Shown here: piece after piece, positions 1 to 8,840 of the stretch
Layout of the letters: each line of letters opens with the position of its first letter
Position numbering within the stretch: position 1 is the stretch's first letter
Source: Deltaproteobacteria bacterium
GTDB lineage: Bacteria; Desulfobacterota; Desulfobulbia; Desulfobulbales; Desulfurivibrionaceae
Direction: 5' to 3'
DNA length: 41,476 nt
NCBI GenBank assembly: GCA_026388695.1
Contig: JAPLJH010000057.1
Location: 1-41,476, forward strand
The notes under the pieces: generated by a model
The model's database searches: none
What the model saw: only the letters and a program-made list of their open reading frames with translations
What the model was told of the DNA's origin: nothing
Translations under genes and position numbers: made by a program

Positions 1-1226
1 GCCTTTTTCAGCGCATCAAGACCGAGGCGTACCGACTCAAGCGCCATTTGACGTTCTTTTTCGTTCATCGCATCCTCTCCTGCTTCATCTATTTCAATCC
101 TTGCCTGATCAACCGCACCGGCCCCGCTGGTGCCGGTCGTGGCTGACGCACGGTACTGAGCGGCTTCCGCCCTGGCTGCGGCGATAATCTTTTCTGCCTC
201 AGCCTTGGCTGCCGCCAGGACAGTATCACCTTCCTTATCCTCGGCCATTGCGGACCGAACCTCGATTACCGAACTCGACGCCGCAAGAACAACCGGCTCA
301 TCGGCAAAGACCGGACGGGTGGCGAGCCCTGCCCGGCTGACGATCTCCGGCACAGCACTCTCCCATTCAATGGCCATGATATGAACCCCGGCCACCCCTT
401 CTATCTCCCGGACCTGGCGAATGATATCAACACAGATGTTGATGCCCTCGTCTTCCTTGTCCTTGGCCCCTTGCATCCGCTTGATCACCTCATCGGTGAC
501 GTCCATGCCGGGAACGGAGCTCTTCATGTAACGGGCCATGCCCACTGATTTCGGTGGGGTTACCCCGGCCAAGATGTGGACCTTTTTATGAAGGCCGAGA
601 TCGCGGACCGCCTGCATGAACCTGGCAAAGCGCTCCACATTGTAGATGATCTGGGTCTGGACAAAATCAGCGCCATTGGCGACCTTTTTTGCCAGCCGTG
701 CGGCCCGAAACTGCTCGGAAGGCCCAGCAAAGGGGTTTGCCGCCGCACCGAGGAAAAGCTTGGGCTCGTGCGACTTGATCAGCTCACCGCACTGGAATTT
801 CTTCTCATCCCGCATGGTCTTGACCATGCCAAGCAACTGGATGGAATCCATGTCAAAGACACCCTTGGAGCCGGGATGGTTGCCGAACTTCTGATGATCG
901 CCGGTGAGGCAGAGCAGGTTCTTGAGACCCAAGGCGGCAGCACCCAGGATATCGCTCTGCATCCCGATCCGGTTCCGGTCGCGGCAGGTCATTTGGATAA
1001 CCGGCTCAACCCCTTCAGCCAAGGTAAGCAGACCGGCGCTAATGCTGGACATGCGGACAATGGCGGTCTGGCAGTCGGTGATGTTGACCGCGTCAACACT
1101 CCCCTTGAGCAGCCGGGCTTTTTCCCGCACCAGTTCGGCATTGCCGTTCTTGGGCGGCCCCAGCTCGCCGGTGACTGCGAACTCTCCTGATGTTAATATC
1201 CGTTCTAAACGACTTCCCGATTTCAT
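1..1226 (-). CDS. metF: MetF-like 5,10-methylenetetrahydrofolate reductase, extended, 3' end outside window
   Basis: Likely reduces methylene-THF to methyl-THF in the methyl branch of the Wood-Ljungdahl pathway. The frame opens at ATG 1226 and reads without a stop to the window edge (408 codons). Residues 1 to about 290 look like the MetF TIM barrel: an N-terminal segment TGELGPPK, LCLTGDH near residue 110, FVQTQIIYNVERF near 200 and ILAGVTPPKS near 225. After about residue 310 the sequence turns into an Ala/Glu-rich, probably coiled linker (AAAKAEAEKIIAAARAEAAQ) and continues into a segment starting MNEKERQMALES at residue 387. That internal Met is preceded by AGGAG at suitable spacing, so it could be a second translation start. 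It follows cooS by 36 bp and is probably co-transcribed with it. MetF identity is good; the function of the extension is unknown. Confidence 0.8.
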   Translation of the reverse strand, partial: MKSGSRLERILTSGEFAVTGELGPPKNGNAELVREKARLLKGSVDAVNITDCQTAIVRMSSISAGLLTLAEGVEPVIQMTCRDRNRIGMQSDILGAAALGLKNLLCLTGDHQKFGNHPGSKGVFDMDSIQLLGMVKTMRDEKKFQCGELIKSHEPKLFLGAAANPFAGPSEQFRAARLAKKVANGADFVQTQIIYNVERFARFMQAVRDLGLHKKVHILAGVTPPKSVGMARYMKSSVPGMDVTDEVIKRMQGAKDKEDEGINICVDIIRQVREIEGVAGVHIMAIEWESAVPEIVSRAGLATRPVFADEPVVLAASSSVIEVRSAMAEDKEGDTVLAAAKAEAEKIIAAARAEAAQYRASATTGTSGAGAVDQARIEIDEAGEDAMNEKERQMALESVRLGLDALKK

Positions 1227-1261
1227 CGGTTATGATCCTTTATTCTTGCTTCTAAAAAAGA

Positions 1262-3256
1262 TTAAGAGGCGCTCGGGCCGTGGCAACCGACGTCCTTCAG
1301 TCCGCCGCCGCCAAGATCACGCCGCATATCCATATCAAAAAGGACACGCTCTTTCTTCTTGTTGATCCCCAGGGCATCGCGCTTTTCCTCGATCTTCTCG
1401 ATCATGATCCGAGCGATCTCCAAGGGCTCCGAGGCAATATTCCAATGGGCGCCCACCTGGTCCATCAACCCTTCGGTGAGGTACTTATTAAAATTCTTGG
1501 CCCCAGTGATGGGCAGATTCTGGAACACGACCTGGGCGCCGCTGGCCACGAAATACTGGCCGATGGCCACGGCCTTTTCACTCATCCACAAAGGAGCGGT
1601 GCCGATGGCGGGCAGGTCGGAGATGTCGTCGCCTAAGCCCCCTTGGCGGACCATCTCGGTGGCAGCGATGAGAATCCGGGAGTTGTCAACACAGGAACCC
1701 ATGTGCAGCACCGGCGGCATACCCACGGTCTCACAAACCTCCCGCAGGCTATCGCCGCAGAAACGGGCCGCCTCAGGATTGAGCAGACCGGCCTTGCCCA
1801 GCGAGGTTGCAGCACAGCCCGTGGCCAGGACCAGGATGTTGTTTTTCAATAACTCCCTGACGATGATTTCGTGGGTGTCGTCGGCCAGCTTGAAGTTGTC
1901 GCAGCCAACGATGGCAGCCACGCCGCGAATCCGGCCATTGATGATATTGTCGTTGAGCGGCCGATAGCTGGCGCGGAACCGCCCGCCCAACATGGTATTG
2001 ATGGTTTCATGGCTGAAACCCACCACCACGTCCATCTTGGTTTCTTGGGGGATAAAGCACTTGCCGCGCTTCTTGTAGTTTTTGATGGCGTGGGTCAGAA
2101 TCTTCTTGGCGGACTCAAGCGCCTCGTGCTCCTCAAACTGGATATGGATACCGCCGGTCATCTTGGCCCGGTAGTTGGTGGTGATGATATCGGTGTGGAA
2201 ATTCTTTGCCACTTCGGCCACGGATTGCATGACGCACTGGACATCAACCACCATCGCCTCCACGGCGCCGGTGGCGATGACCATCTCCTGCTGAACAAAA
2301 CCTCCGGCCACCGGAATCCCGCGACGCATGAGAATCTCGTTGCCGGTGCAACAAACGCCGGCAAGATTGATGCCTTTGGCCCCTTGTTTCTTGGCCAAAT
2401 CCAGCATCTCCTGGTCCTGAGCCGCGATACACAGGGCCTCAGCCAGCAGAGGCTCATGCCCGTGCACGGTGATATTGACCTGGTCGGTCTTGAGCACCCC
2501 AAGATCCACAATGGCGCGGCGGGGCACCGGAGTACCGAACATGATGTCGGTCAACTCGGTGGAAAGCATGGAGGCGCCCCAGCCGTCGGACAAGGCGGTG
2601 CGGGAGGCCTGGAGCATGATGTTATGGTATTCCTGGTCAACGCCCATGTGGGTGCGGTGCATCATCTCCACCACCTCCCGGTCGATGCCGCGGGGCGCGA
2701 TGCCGAGCTTGTTCCAAAGGGCCTGACGCTTGGGTGTGGCCCTTTTCAACATGGAAAGGGGCGCGTCATCCTGCTTGCCGAATTCGGCAAGGGCTTTTTC
2801 GCCAAGCTCAAGAGCAATATCCTTGATCTCACGGTCTTCGGTGACGATACCAAAAACCTCGGCCAGCTTTTTCAGCTTGGGCACATCCTTAATCTGGTGC
2901 GGCCCCTCTCCCTTAGCGGCGCTAATAAAACCTTTCACCATCTCCCGGGCATGGTCGGTGTGTGCGGCAGAACCGGCGGCCACGGTACGGGCGAAATTCC
3001 TGGCTGCCACGGTGTCGGCGGTGGCGCCGCAGATGCCGAGCATGTCTTCCACGCCGTCGATGATCTGACACGGCCCCATGTTGCAGTTGCGGCAACAGGT
3101 TCCGCCGGAACCGAACAGACAGGCCGACATCCCCCGCGCTTTTACACGGTCATAACCGGTCTTGACGTTCTTGGCTATATCCTGGGAGAGAATCTGCTGC
3201 GTGGAGACGCAGGTGAGATCCGCGCACCCTTCACATCCATTTCGTTTGATCGCCAT
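1262..3256 (-). CDS. cooS: Anaerobic Ni-Fe carbon monoxide dehydrogenase catalytic subunit
   Basis: 664 residues, slightly longer than usual for the family. It oxidises CO or reduces CO2, and in this context supplies the carbonyl branch of acetyl-CoA synthesis or breakdown. The D-cluster cysteines are C46 and C54 and the B-cluster cysteines C55, C58, C63 and C76. All six expected C-cluster ligands can be recognised in their motifs: His in VHGHEPLL, then Cys in AGVCCTGNE, VDVQCVMQ, IVGCDNF, ATGCAATS and HMGSCVDNS. The N-terminus carries an extra CEGCADLTC cluster (C8, C11, C16). The start ATG at 3256 follows folD by 78 bp and metF comes 36 bp after the stop. No acsB or cooC gene is inside the window, so whether this is a CODH/ACS subunit or a stand-alone CODH cannot be settled here. 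Confidence 0.95.
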   Translation of the reverse strand: MAIKRNGCEGCADLTCVSTQQILSQDIAKNVKTGYDRVKARGMSACLFGSGGTCCRNCNMGPCQIIDGVEDMLGICGATADTVAARNFARTVAAGSAAHTDHAREMVKGFISAAKGEGPHQIKDVPKLKKLAEVFGIVTEDREIKDIALELGEKALAEFGKQDDAPLSMLKRATPKRQALWNKLGIAPRGIDREVVEMMHRTHMGVDQEYHNIMLQASRTALSDGWGASMLSTELTDIMFGTPVPRRAIVDLGVLKTDQVNITVHGHEPLLAEALCIAAQDQEMLDLAKKQGAKGINLAGVCCTGNEILMRRGIPVAGGFVQQEMVIATGAVEAMVVDVQCVMQSVAEVAKNFHTDIITTNYRAKMTGGIHIQFEEHEALESAKKILTHAIKNYKKRGKCFIPQETKMDVVVGFSHETINTMLGGRFRASYRPLNDNIINGRIRGVAAIVGCDNFKLADDTHEIIVRELLKNNILVLATGCAATSLGKAGLLNPEAARFCGDSLREVCETVGMPPVLHMGSCVDNSRILIAATEMVRQGGLGDDISDLPAIGTAPLWMSEKAVAIGQYFVASGAQVVFQNLPITGAKNFNKYLTEGLMDQVGAHWNIASEPLEIARIMIEKIEEKRDALGINKKKERVLFDMDMRRDLGGGGLKDVGCHGPSAS

Positions 3257-3334
3257 CTTGTGTCCTCAGCATCTTGAGTTCGCTATGTAACAGAGCAAAT
3301 ACCTTCTGATTACTTTATGCCGACGCGCAGTCGC

Positions 3335-4222
3335 TTACTTCAGGCCTACGGTCTGCCTGGCTGCCTGTACGGTATTTTTCATGAGCATGGTGATGGTCAT
3401 AGGTCCGACCCCACCCGGAACAGGGGTAATATACGAAGCTTTTTCCTTTACTGCATCAAAATCCACGTCGCCTGCGAGAATAGCCTTGCCCTCTGCGGTC
3501 TTGCCGATCCGGTTCACGCCGACATCGATTATCACCACTCCGTCTTTCACCATATCGGCGGTCACCATTTTCGGCACGCCTACCGCTGCGATGATGATGT
3601 CGGCCCGCTTGCAATGGGCAGCCATGTCCTTTGTGCGGGTGTGGCACAGGGTAACGGTGGCGTTGCCGCCTTTGCGCTTCTGGAGCATCAGGTTGGCAAT
3701 GGGCTTACCAACAATGTTGCTGCGACCGATAACCACCACCTCGGCACCGCTGGTCTCCACGCCGCTACGGGTCAGCAGCTCAAGGATGCCATGGGGCGTG
3801 CAGGGCAGGAAGCACTCCTCTCCCACCACCATCTTGCCCACATTCACCGGATGGAAGCCATCCACATCCTTGGCCGGATCAATGGCATACAACACGTTGG
3901 TCTCGTTGATATGTTTGGGCAGAGGCAACTGCACAAGGATGCCGTGGATATTTTTGTCCTTATTATATTTCTCGACAATGGCCAGCAAATCCTGCTCATT
4001 GGTGTCGGCGGGAAGGGTTACCTGTTCGGAATGAATGCCAAGCGCATGGGCGGTCTTATTTTTGGCGCTTACATAGGATTGAGAGGCCGGATCTTCTCCC
4101 ACCAGGATCGTCACCAGGCCCGGAACAATATCATGCTTTTCCTTAAGCTCCATGACCTCGGTCTTCAACTCTTCCCGAATGGTTTTTGCAACTTCCGTCC
4201 CGCTGATGATCTTGGCACTCAT
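3335..4222 (-). CDS. folD: Bifunctional methylenetetrahydrofolate dehydrogenase / methenyl-THF cyclohydrolase
   Basis: 295 residues, normal FolD length. It interconverts methylene-THF, methenyl-THF and 10-formyl-THF between the fhs and metF steps. The catalytic Y50-x3-K54 motif (SYVSAKNK), Q98 in GILVQLPLP, D121 in KDVDGFHP, the Rossmann motif GRSNIVGKP and the C-terminal signature TPVPGGVGPMT are all present. The ATG at 4222 has an AAGGAG ribosome site 7 bases upstream. It is the first gene of an apparent folD-cooS-metF operon, which is the main reason to assign these three to one pathway. Confidence 0.96.
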   Translation of the reverse strand: MSAKIISGTEVAKTIREELKTEVMELKEKHDIVPGLVTILVGEDPASQSYVSAKNKTAHALGIHSEQVTLPADTNEQDLLAIVEKYNKDKNIHGILVQLPLPKHINETNVLYAIDPAKDVDGFHPVNVGKMVVGEECFLPCTPHGILELLTRSGVETSGAEVVVIGRSNIVGKPIANLMLQKRKGGNATVTLCHTRTKDMAAHCKRADIIIAAVGVPKMVTADMVKDGVVIIDVGVNRIGKTAEGKAILAGDVDFDAVKEKASYITPVPGGVGPMTITMLMKNTVQAARQTVGLK

Positions 4223-4513
4223 TTATTTTCTCCTTATATCAAAAAGTTATAGATATCTCTATCAATGCGCTTAACACCAGAAAAAGGCCTGCCGCCTCAT
4301 CTCCCAGACAGATCTCCCCTCGGATGATGGCCCCGGCAAGGCAAGAATGGGGTCAGAGCTAACAAAACTACCCAATTTAACAAGACATTTCAATAGGTAG
4401 ATATACTTGCAAAAAGCCCTGTACTATACATTTTCCGGCAGAAAATAGAAGAAAAAAACGGGGGGAAATGAATAATTGTGATGGAGATGGAAGAAAAGTG
4501 ATCTATCGTCCTA
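4223..4513. other. Intergenic region between the GspE/PilB-like gene and folD
   Basis: 291 bp without a supportable gene. It must hold the folD promoter (minus strand), but no convincing -35/-10 pair with 16-18 bp spacing could be picked; TATAAC near the folD start is a possible -10 with a poor -35. At 4346-4360 lies AATGGGGTCAGAGCT, resembling a phrase often left by REP-associated transposase elements. The rest is AT-rich, and no hairpin terminator for the upstream gene was recognised. Confidence 0.4.
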
Positions 4514-6727
4514 TTATTCCGGTTTTTTTGCCCGATCGTTTGCCAGTTTCACAATGATATTGTTCGCCTGGTTCAGTCGGTTGACTACGGTCTTAAAAAG
4601 ATGACTGGCCACATCGGGATATTTTTGGATAACCTCCTGGAGCTTGTCGCCAGGGAAACGCTTTACCTTGGCCCGGCCCTTTGAGGTGATGGAGGCGGAG
4701 CGGGGCTCGCCGGAGATGGCGCTCATTTCGCCGAAATACTCGCCCGGCTCGGTGATCTCGGCGATTTTTTTACCATCCTTGACCACAGATACGGCGCCGA
4801 TGACCAGTTTAAAGAAATCACTGTCGTTGTTGTTCTGCCGGATGATGAAATCCCCATCCTCGTACTCCTCAATATCCGGATGCACCAGGTAGGCGGGCAG
4901 GCTCTCTTCGGTAATAACAGTTCGCCGCAGGATTTCTTCAATGCTGGTGACGCCTTCAATAACCTTCTTTACCCCGGCTCGCCGCAAGGGGGTCATCCCT
5001 TCCTGCACAGCAATCTTGCGGAGTTGATCTTCCGGGACTTCCGCACTGATCGCCTTGGCCACCTCATCGGTGATCTCCATCAGCTCAAAAAGACCGACCC
5101 TCCCCTTATAGCCGCCGCCGTTGCATTTCTGGCACCCCTTGGGGCCATAGATAACAAACTCTTTTTCAAAGTCATTCTCATTAAACCCCAAGGCAAGAAG
5201 CTCTTCCTTGGGTGGCATGGGCACTTCTTCCTTGCAATGGACACAGAGCTTTCGGGCCAGACGCTGGGAAAGAACCATGGTAACGGCCGAAGCCAACATA
5301 AAGGGCGGGATGCCGATATCCACCAAACGACCGATGGTGGCGGGACAGTCATTGGTGTGAAGGGTACTCAAAACAAGATGCCCGGTCATCGCGGCCTTGA
5401 TGGCAATCTCCGCAGTTTCCATATCCCGGATCTCGCCGACCATGATAATGTCGGGATCCTGCCGAAGAAAGGCCTTGAGTGCTGCGGGAAAGGTCATCCC
5501 CACTTCTTTTTTGACATTGACCTGGTTGATCCCCTTGAAGTTGAACTCCACCGGATCTTCGGCGGTGAGGATCTTGGTGTCTTCGCTGTTGAGCGAATTG
5601 AGCACCGAATAGAGGGTTACCGTCTTGCCGCTGCCCGTGGGACCGGTAACAAGCAACAGGCCCTGGGGTCGTTCGATACAGCGCTGAAGGGTGGCAAAGG
5701 TTTCCTTTTCAAAACCGAGCTTGGTAAGATCGACATTCAGACTGCTCTTATCGAGAATACGCAGAACAATACTCTCGCCAAACAGGGTGGGCAGGGTAGA
5801 AACCCGAAAGTCCACGGCCCGGTTCCGCCCCAGCTTGATCCGGATACGACCGTCCTGGGGCACCCGACGCTCGGTGATATCGAGCTGGGACATGATTTTT
5901 ATTCGGGAATTCAGGGCGTTCTTGATCGAGAGGGGTAGATTCATGGACTTGTACAGGGAGCCGTCCATGCGGTAACGCACCTGGAGCGTTTTTTCGTAGG
6001 GCTCGATGTGGATATCGCTCACCCCATCGTTGACCGCCTTGAGCAGGATGCCGTTGACCAGCTTGATGATGGGGGCATCCGAAGCGGAATACTGATCACC
6101 GCCAGACTCATCTTCCAGCGAGGCAATCTCCATACCATCAGCCGCCTCGGAGGCCAGGGTGCCGAAGTCATCGATCTGGGTAACAGGTTCCTCGTCTCTA
6201 TCTTCCGCACCCACCGAGGTGAAAAAAGATTGATGTTCCTCGTCGCTGATCTTGTAATAGGTCTTGTAGGCGTCAACGATGTCTTTTTCTGTGGCAACAC
6301 AGACGGTCAGAGGCATTTTCACTGCGGCCTGCAAGGTTTCCACCGCCCCGGTATCCGTGGGCTCGGCCATGGCGACCTGGAGGGATTTGCCGATCTGGCG
6401 CAATGGAAAGGCCAGGTATTTTTTGGCAATCTCGTAAGGAAGAAGCGCCAAGGCTTCGGGTTTGGGTGGTTCCCTGCTGATGACAACGGATTGATAGTTG
6501 TGCAGTCGGCTTAAAAAATTGAGGATGGTGGATTCTTCAATATGGCCAAGGCGCAAGAGGATGCTGCTCAGCCTGCCCCCGGATTTTTTCTGGGCGGCCA
6601 GCGCATCATCGAGCTGATAGCTGCTGATCTGCCCGGCCTTGCGCAGCAGTTCGCCGATCTTGATCTTTCCGGCTCCGGATTGATCTTTTACCGTGGAGCG
6701 CAAATTTGATTTATTGTCTACGGCCAT
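4514..6727 (-). CDS. GspE/PilB-family secretion/pilus ATPase with C-terminal cyclic-nucleotide-binding domain
   Basis: 737 residues; typical PilB/GspE proteins are about 550-580, and the excess is a C-terminal domain. Residues ~20-75 form an MshEN-like region (IGELLRKAGQISSYQLDDAL, then GHIEES), followed by a second N-terminal domain to ~165. The ATPase core has Walker A GPTGSGKT (~361-368), Walker B/Asp box IIMVGEIRD (~430), the His box STLHTND, and a zinc-type tetracysteine pair CVHC (~495) and CQKC (~530). From ~610 to 735 a CNB/CAP_ED domain follows, with the phosphate-binding cassette GEYFGEMSAI and PRSAS intact, so cyclic-nucleotide binding is plausible. No pilin, platform or secretin genes are nearby. 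It powers a type IV pilus or type II-like machine; which one is undecided. Confidence 0.9.
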   Translation of the reverse strand: MAVDNKSNLRSTVKDQSGAGKIKIGELLRKAGQISSYQLDDALAAQKKSGGRLSSILLRLGHIEESTILNFLSRLHNYQSVVISREPPKPEALALLPYEIAKKYLAFPLRQIGKSLQVAMAEPTDTGAVETLQAAVKMPLTVCVATEKDIVDAYKTYYKISDEEHQSFFTSVGAEDRDEEPVTQIDDFGTLASEAADGMEIASLEDESGGDQYSASDAPIIKLVNGILLKAVNDGVSDIHIEPYEKTLQVRYRMDGSLYKSMNLPLSIKNALNSRIKIMSQLDITERRVPQDGRIRIKLGRNRAVDFRVSTLPTLFGESIVLRILDKSSLNVDLTKLGFEKETFATLQRCIERPQGLLLVTGPTGSGKTVTLYSVLNSLNSEDTKILTAEDPVEFNFKGINQVNVKKEVGMTFPAALKAFLRQDPDIIMVGEIRDMETAEIAIKAAMTGHLVLSTLHTNDCPATIGRLVDIGIPPFMLASAVTMVLSQRLARKLCVHCKEEVPMPPKEELLALGFNENDFEKEFVIYGPKGCQKCNGGGYKGRVGLFELMEITDEVAKAISAEVPEDQLRKIAVQEGMTPLRRAGVKKVIEGVTSIEEILRRTVITEESLPAYLVHPDIEEYEDGDFIIRQNNNDSDFFKLVIGAVSVVKDGKKIAEITEPGEYFGEMSAISGEPRSASITSKGRAKVKRFPGDKLQEVIQKYPDVASHLFKTVVNRLNQANNIIVKLANDRAKKPE

Positions 6728-6880
6728 GGATGCGAGGCTACCTCTGACATGTTGTTATGTGCGGAAAAAGTCATCTTCTATTCAATACTATATCCAGCCT
6801 CCCACTGACAAGCATATCTGTTCCTTCCAAACAAAAAAGGCCACCAGGGTCTGGACGCCGCCGGGGCAGTTAAGGGCCAC

Positions 6881-6896
6881 CTGTAAGCGATTACAG
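6881..6896. repeat. Small perfect inverted repeat upstream of the PilB-like gene
   Basis: CTGTAA-GCGA-TTACAG is a 6-bp perfect dyad, about 150 bp upstream of the minus-strand ATPase gene and just before the fhs terminator. It could be an operator; no regulator is assigned. Confidence 0.3.
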
Positions 6897-6916
6897 TTTT
6901 TCTGCCTATACTACTG

Positions 6917-6961
6917 CAAAAAAAACGCTGGTCAAAAGACGGGCGTCCTTTGACCAGCGTT
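6917..6961 (-). terminator. Rho-independent terminator of fhs
   Basis: A perfect 13-bp stem (AACGCTGGTCAAA with its complement, 6924-6936 and 6949-6961) followed on the minus strand by a run of eight T. It starts 27 bp past the fhs stop and closes the nifU-nifS-thyX-fhs set. Confidence 0.93.
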
Positions 6962-6987
6962 GGATGAGAAGATGTGTAAACGGTTAT

Positions 6988-8751
6988 TTAGAACAGCCCT
7001 GAAACCTTACCTGTTTCCGTGTCGACATCAATACGGCGGAAGGCCGGATTCGAGCTGGTGCCGGGCATCAGGCTGATCGATCCCGCACACGGGCAGAGGA
7101 ACTTAGCGCCGGAATAGATCAGGATGTCCCGAACAGGCAAACGCCATCCCTTGGGCACACCCTTGAGGGTAGGATCATGGCTCAGGCTCAAGTGGCTCTT
7201 GACCATCATGGTGGCATAATCGGCATACTGGGGATCTTTCTCCAGCATCTCAGCCTTGGCATTAGCCTCAGGTGACCAATCAACACCATCACCGCCATAC
7301 ACTTCTTTGGTGATCATCTCAACCCGGTCGCGCAGTTTCATCTCCAAAGGATAGAGAAACTTGAAATCATTCTCTTCGTTACAGGCATCGATAACCGTGT
7401 CGGCGAACTCGAGTGCTCCGTCGCCGCCCAGCTCCCAATGCTTGGATTCGGCGCAACGGGCACCGGCTGCCTCGGCGATCCGGCGCACAACCCTACACTC
7501 TTCGTCGGTATCGGAATAGAAGCGGTTGATGCAGACCACCGGGTTGATGCCAGCCTTGCGGATAACATTGATCAGATGGACCATGTTCTCGCAACCCTTC
7601 TCGACCAGCCCGACGTTCTCCTTGGTGTAGGCGTCATCCAGAGGCTTGCCCGGAACAACCTTCGGTCCGCCGCCGTGCATCTTCAGGGCGCGAATGGTTG
7701 CGGTGAGAACGGAGACATGGGGCTTGAGGCCGGAGTAACGGCATTTCACATTCCAGAATTTTTCAAAGCCGATATCAGCGGCAAAGCCGGACTCGGTAAT
7801 GTTGTAATCAAAGAGTTTCAGAGCAACCCGGTCGGCGATGATGGAAGACTGGCCGACGGCGATGTTGGCGAAAGGTCCGGCGTGGACCAGACAGGGGTTG
7901 TACTCGGCGGTGCACATCAGGGTCGGGTTGATGGTGTTGCGCATGAAAGCGGCCATGGCGTTGCCGACTTCCAGGTCGCGGCAGGTAACCGGTTTGCCGC
8001 TCTTGTCAAAGGCCACGGTGATGTTGTTGATCCGTTCCTTCAAATCCGCCAGGTCGGTGGCAATGGAGAGTATGGCCATGAGTTCCGAACCCACGGCGAT
8101 GCCGAATTTGGACTGCATGGTGTACCCGTCCGTCCGGCCACCGAGGCCGATGACGATATTCCGCAGCGCCTGGGCACAGAAGTCGATGATCCAACCGAAC
8201 TCCACCCGGGTGGGGTCGATGTCAAGCCGCCGCATGCCGGTCAATCTGGCCAACTGCTCATCGTTGTAATTGCGCTCATGCTGCATGCGGGCAGTCATGG
8301 CCACCATGCCCAGGTTGTGGGCGTTCATGATGTCGTTGATGTCACCGGTGAGGCCCAAAGAGAACTCGGTCATCGGGATCAAGAGGGAGTTGCCGCCGCC
8401 TGCCGCGGTTCCCTTGACGTTCATGGTCGGGCCACCGGAAGGCTGACGCAGGGCGCCGCCGACATTCATGCCGCGCTTGCCCAACCCTTCCATTAAGCCG
8501 CAGGAAGTGGTGCTTTTCCCTTCACCCAGAGGCGTCGGGGTAATCGCCGTTACCTCAATGTACTTGCCGTCCGGCTTGTTTTTGAGACGATTCATAATTT
8601 TAAGAAAATCGAGCTTGGCCAATCTGCCCATGGGGAGAATTTCGTCTTTCTCGAGTCCCAATTTGTCTCGCCACTCCTCAGGGGTAGGCATGTTCTTTTC
8701 GGCAGCCTCGGAAATCTGCCAATCTGCCATATTCACCGCATCAAAAGCCAT
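6988..8751 (-). CDS. fhs: Formate-tetrahydrofolate ligase
   Basis: 587 residues. It makes 10-formyl-THF from formate, THF and ATP, the entry step of the methyl branch. The nucleotide-binding motif [16 protein letters not shown] lies near residue 70, and the [22 protein letters not shown] and [13 protein letters not shown] segments are typical. The start was placed at ATG 8751 because AAGGAG lies just upstream and the protein begins [11 protein letters not shown]; the frame extends 75 codons further upstream, but that stretch has no family similarity and overlaps thyX. It is about 90 bp downstream of thyX and ends in a strong terminator. Together with folD and metF it gives a complete formate-to-methyl-THF route in this window. 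Confidence 0.96.
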   Translation of the reverse strand: MAFDAVNMADWQISEAAEKNMPTPEEWRDKLGLEKDEILPMGRLAKLDFLKIMNRLKNKPDGKYIEVTAITPTPLGEGKSTTSCGLMEGLGKRGMNVGGALRQPSGGPTMNVKGTAAGGGNSLLIPMTEFSLGLTGDINDIMNAHNLGMVAMTARMQHERNYNDEQLARLTGMRRLDIDPTRVEFGWIIDFCAQALRNIVIGLGGRTDGYTMQSKFGIAVGSELMAILSIATDLADLKERINNITVAFDKSGKPVTCRDLEVGNAMAAFMRNTINPTLMCTAEYNPCLVHAGPFANIAVGQSSIIADRVALKLFDYNITESGFAADIGFEKFWNVKCRYSGLKPHVSVLTATIRALKMHGGGPKVVPGKPLDDAYTKENVGLVEKGCENMVHLINVIRKAGINPVVCINRFYSDTDEECRVVRRIAEAAGARCAESKHWELGGDGALEFADTVIDACNEENDFKFLYPLEMKLRDRVEMITKEVYGGDGVDWSPEANAKAEMLEKDPQYADYATMMVKSHLSLSHDPTLKGVPKGWRLPVRDILIYSGAKFLCPCAGSISLMPGTSSNPAFRRIDVDTETGKVSGLF

Positions 8752-8840
8752 CTCTCTCTCCTTCTTAAATAAGTTGTTCTCGATTTCTCTGTAGCAACAA
8801 AAACATGGGACGACGGGCTCCAGCCCGCACCCCGGATTTT

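Noticed and set aside
1871-3277. 468-codon open frame on the plus strand
   Set aside because: Exact antisense of cooS; His/Gly-rich composition typical of a codon-bias shadow, no family resemblance.
7438-8496. 352-codon open frame on the plus strand
   Set aside because: Antisense shadow of fhs.
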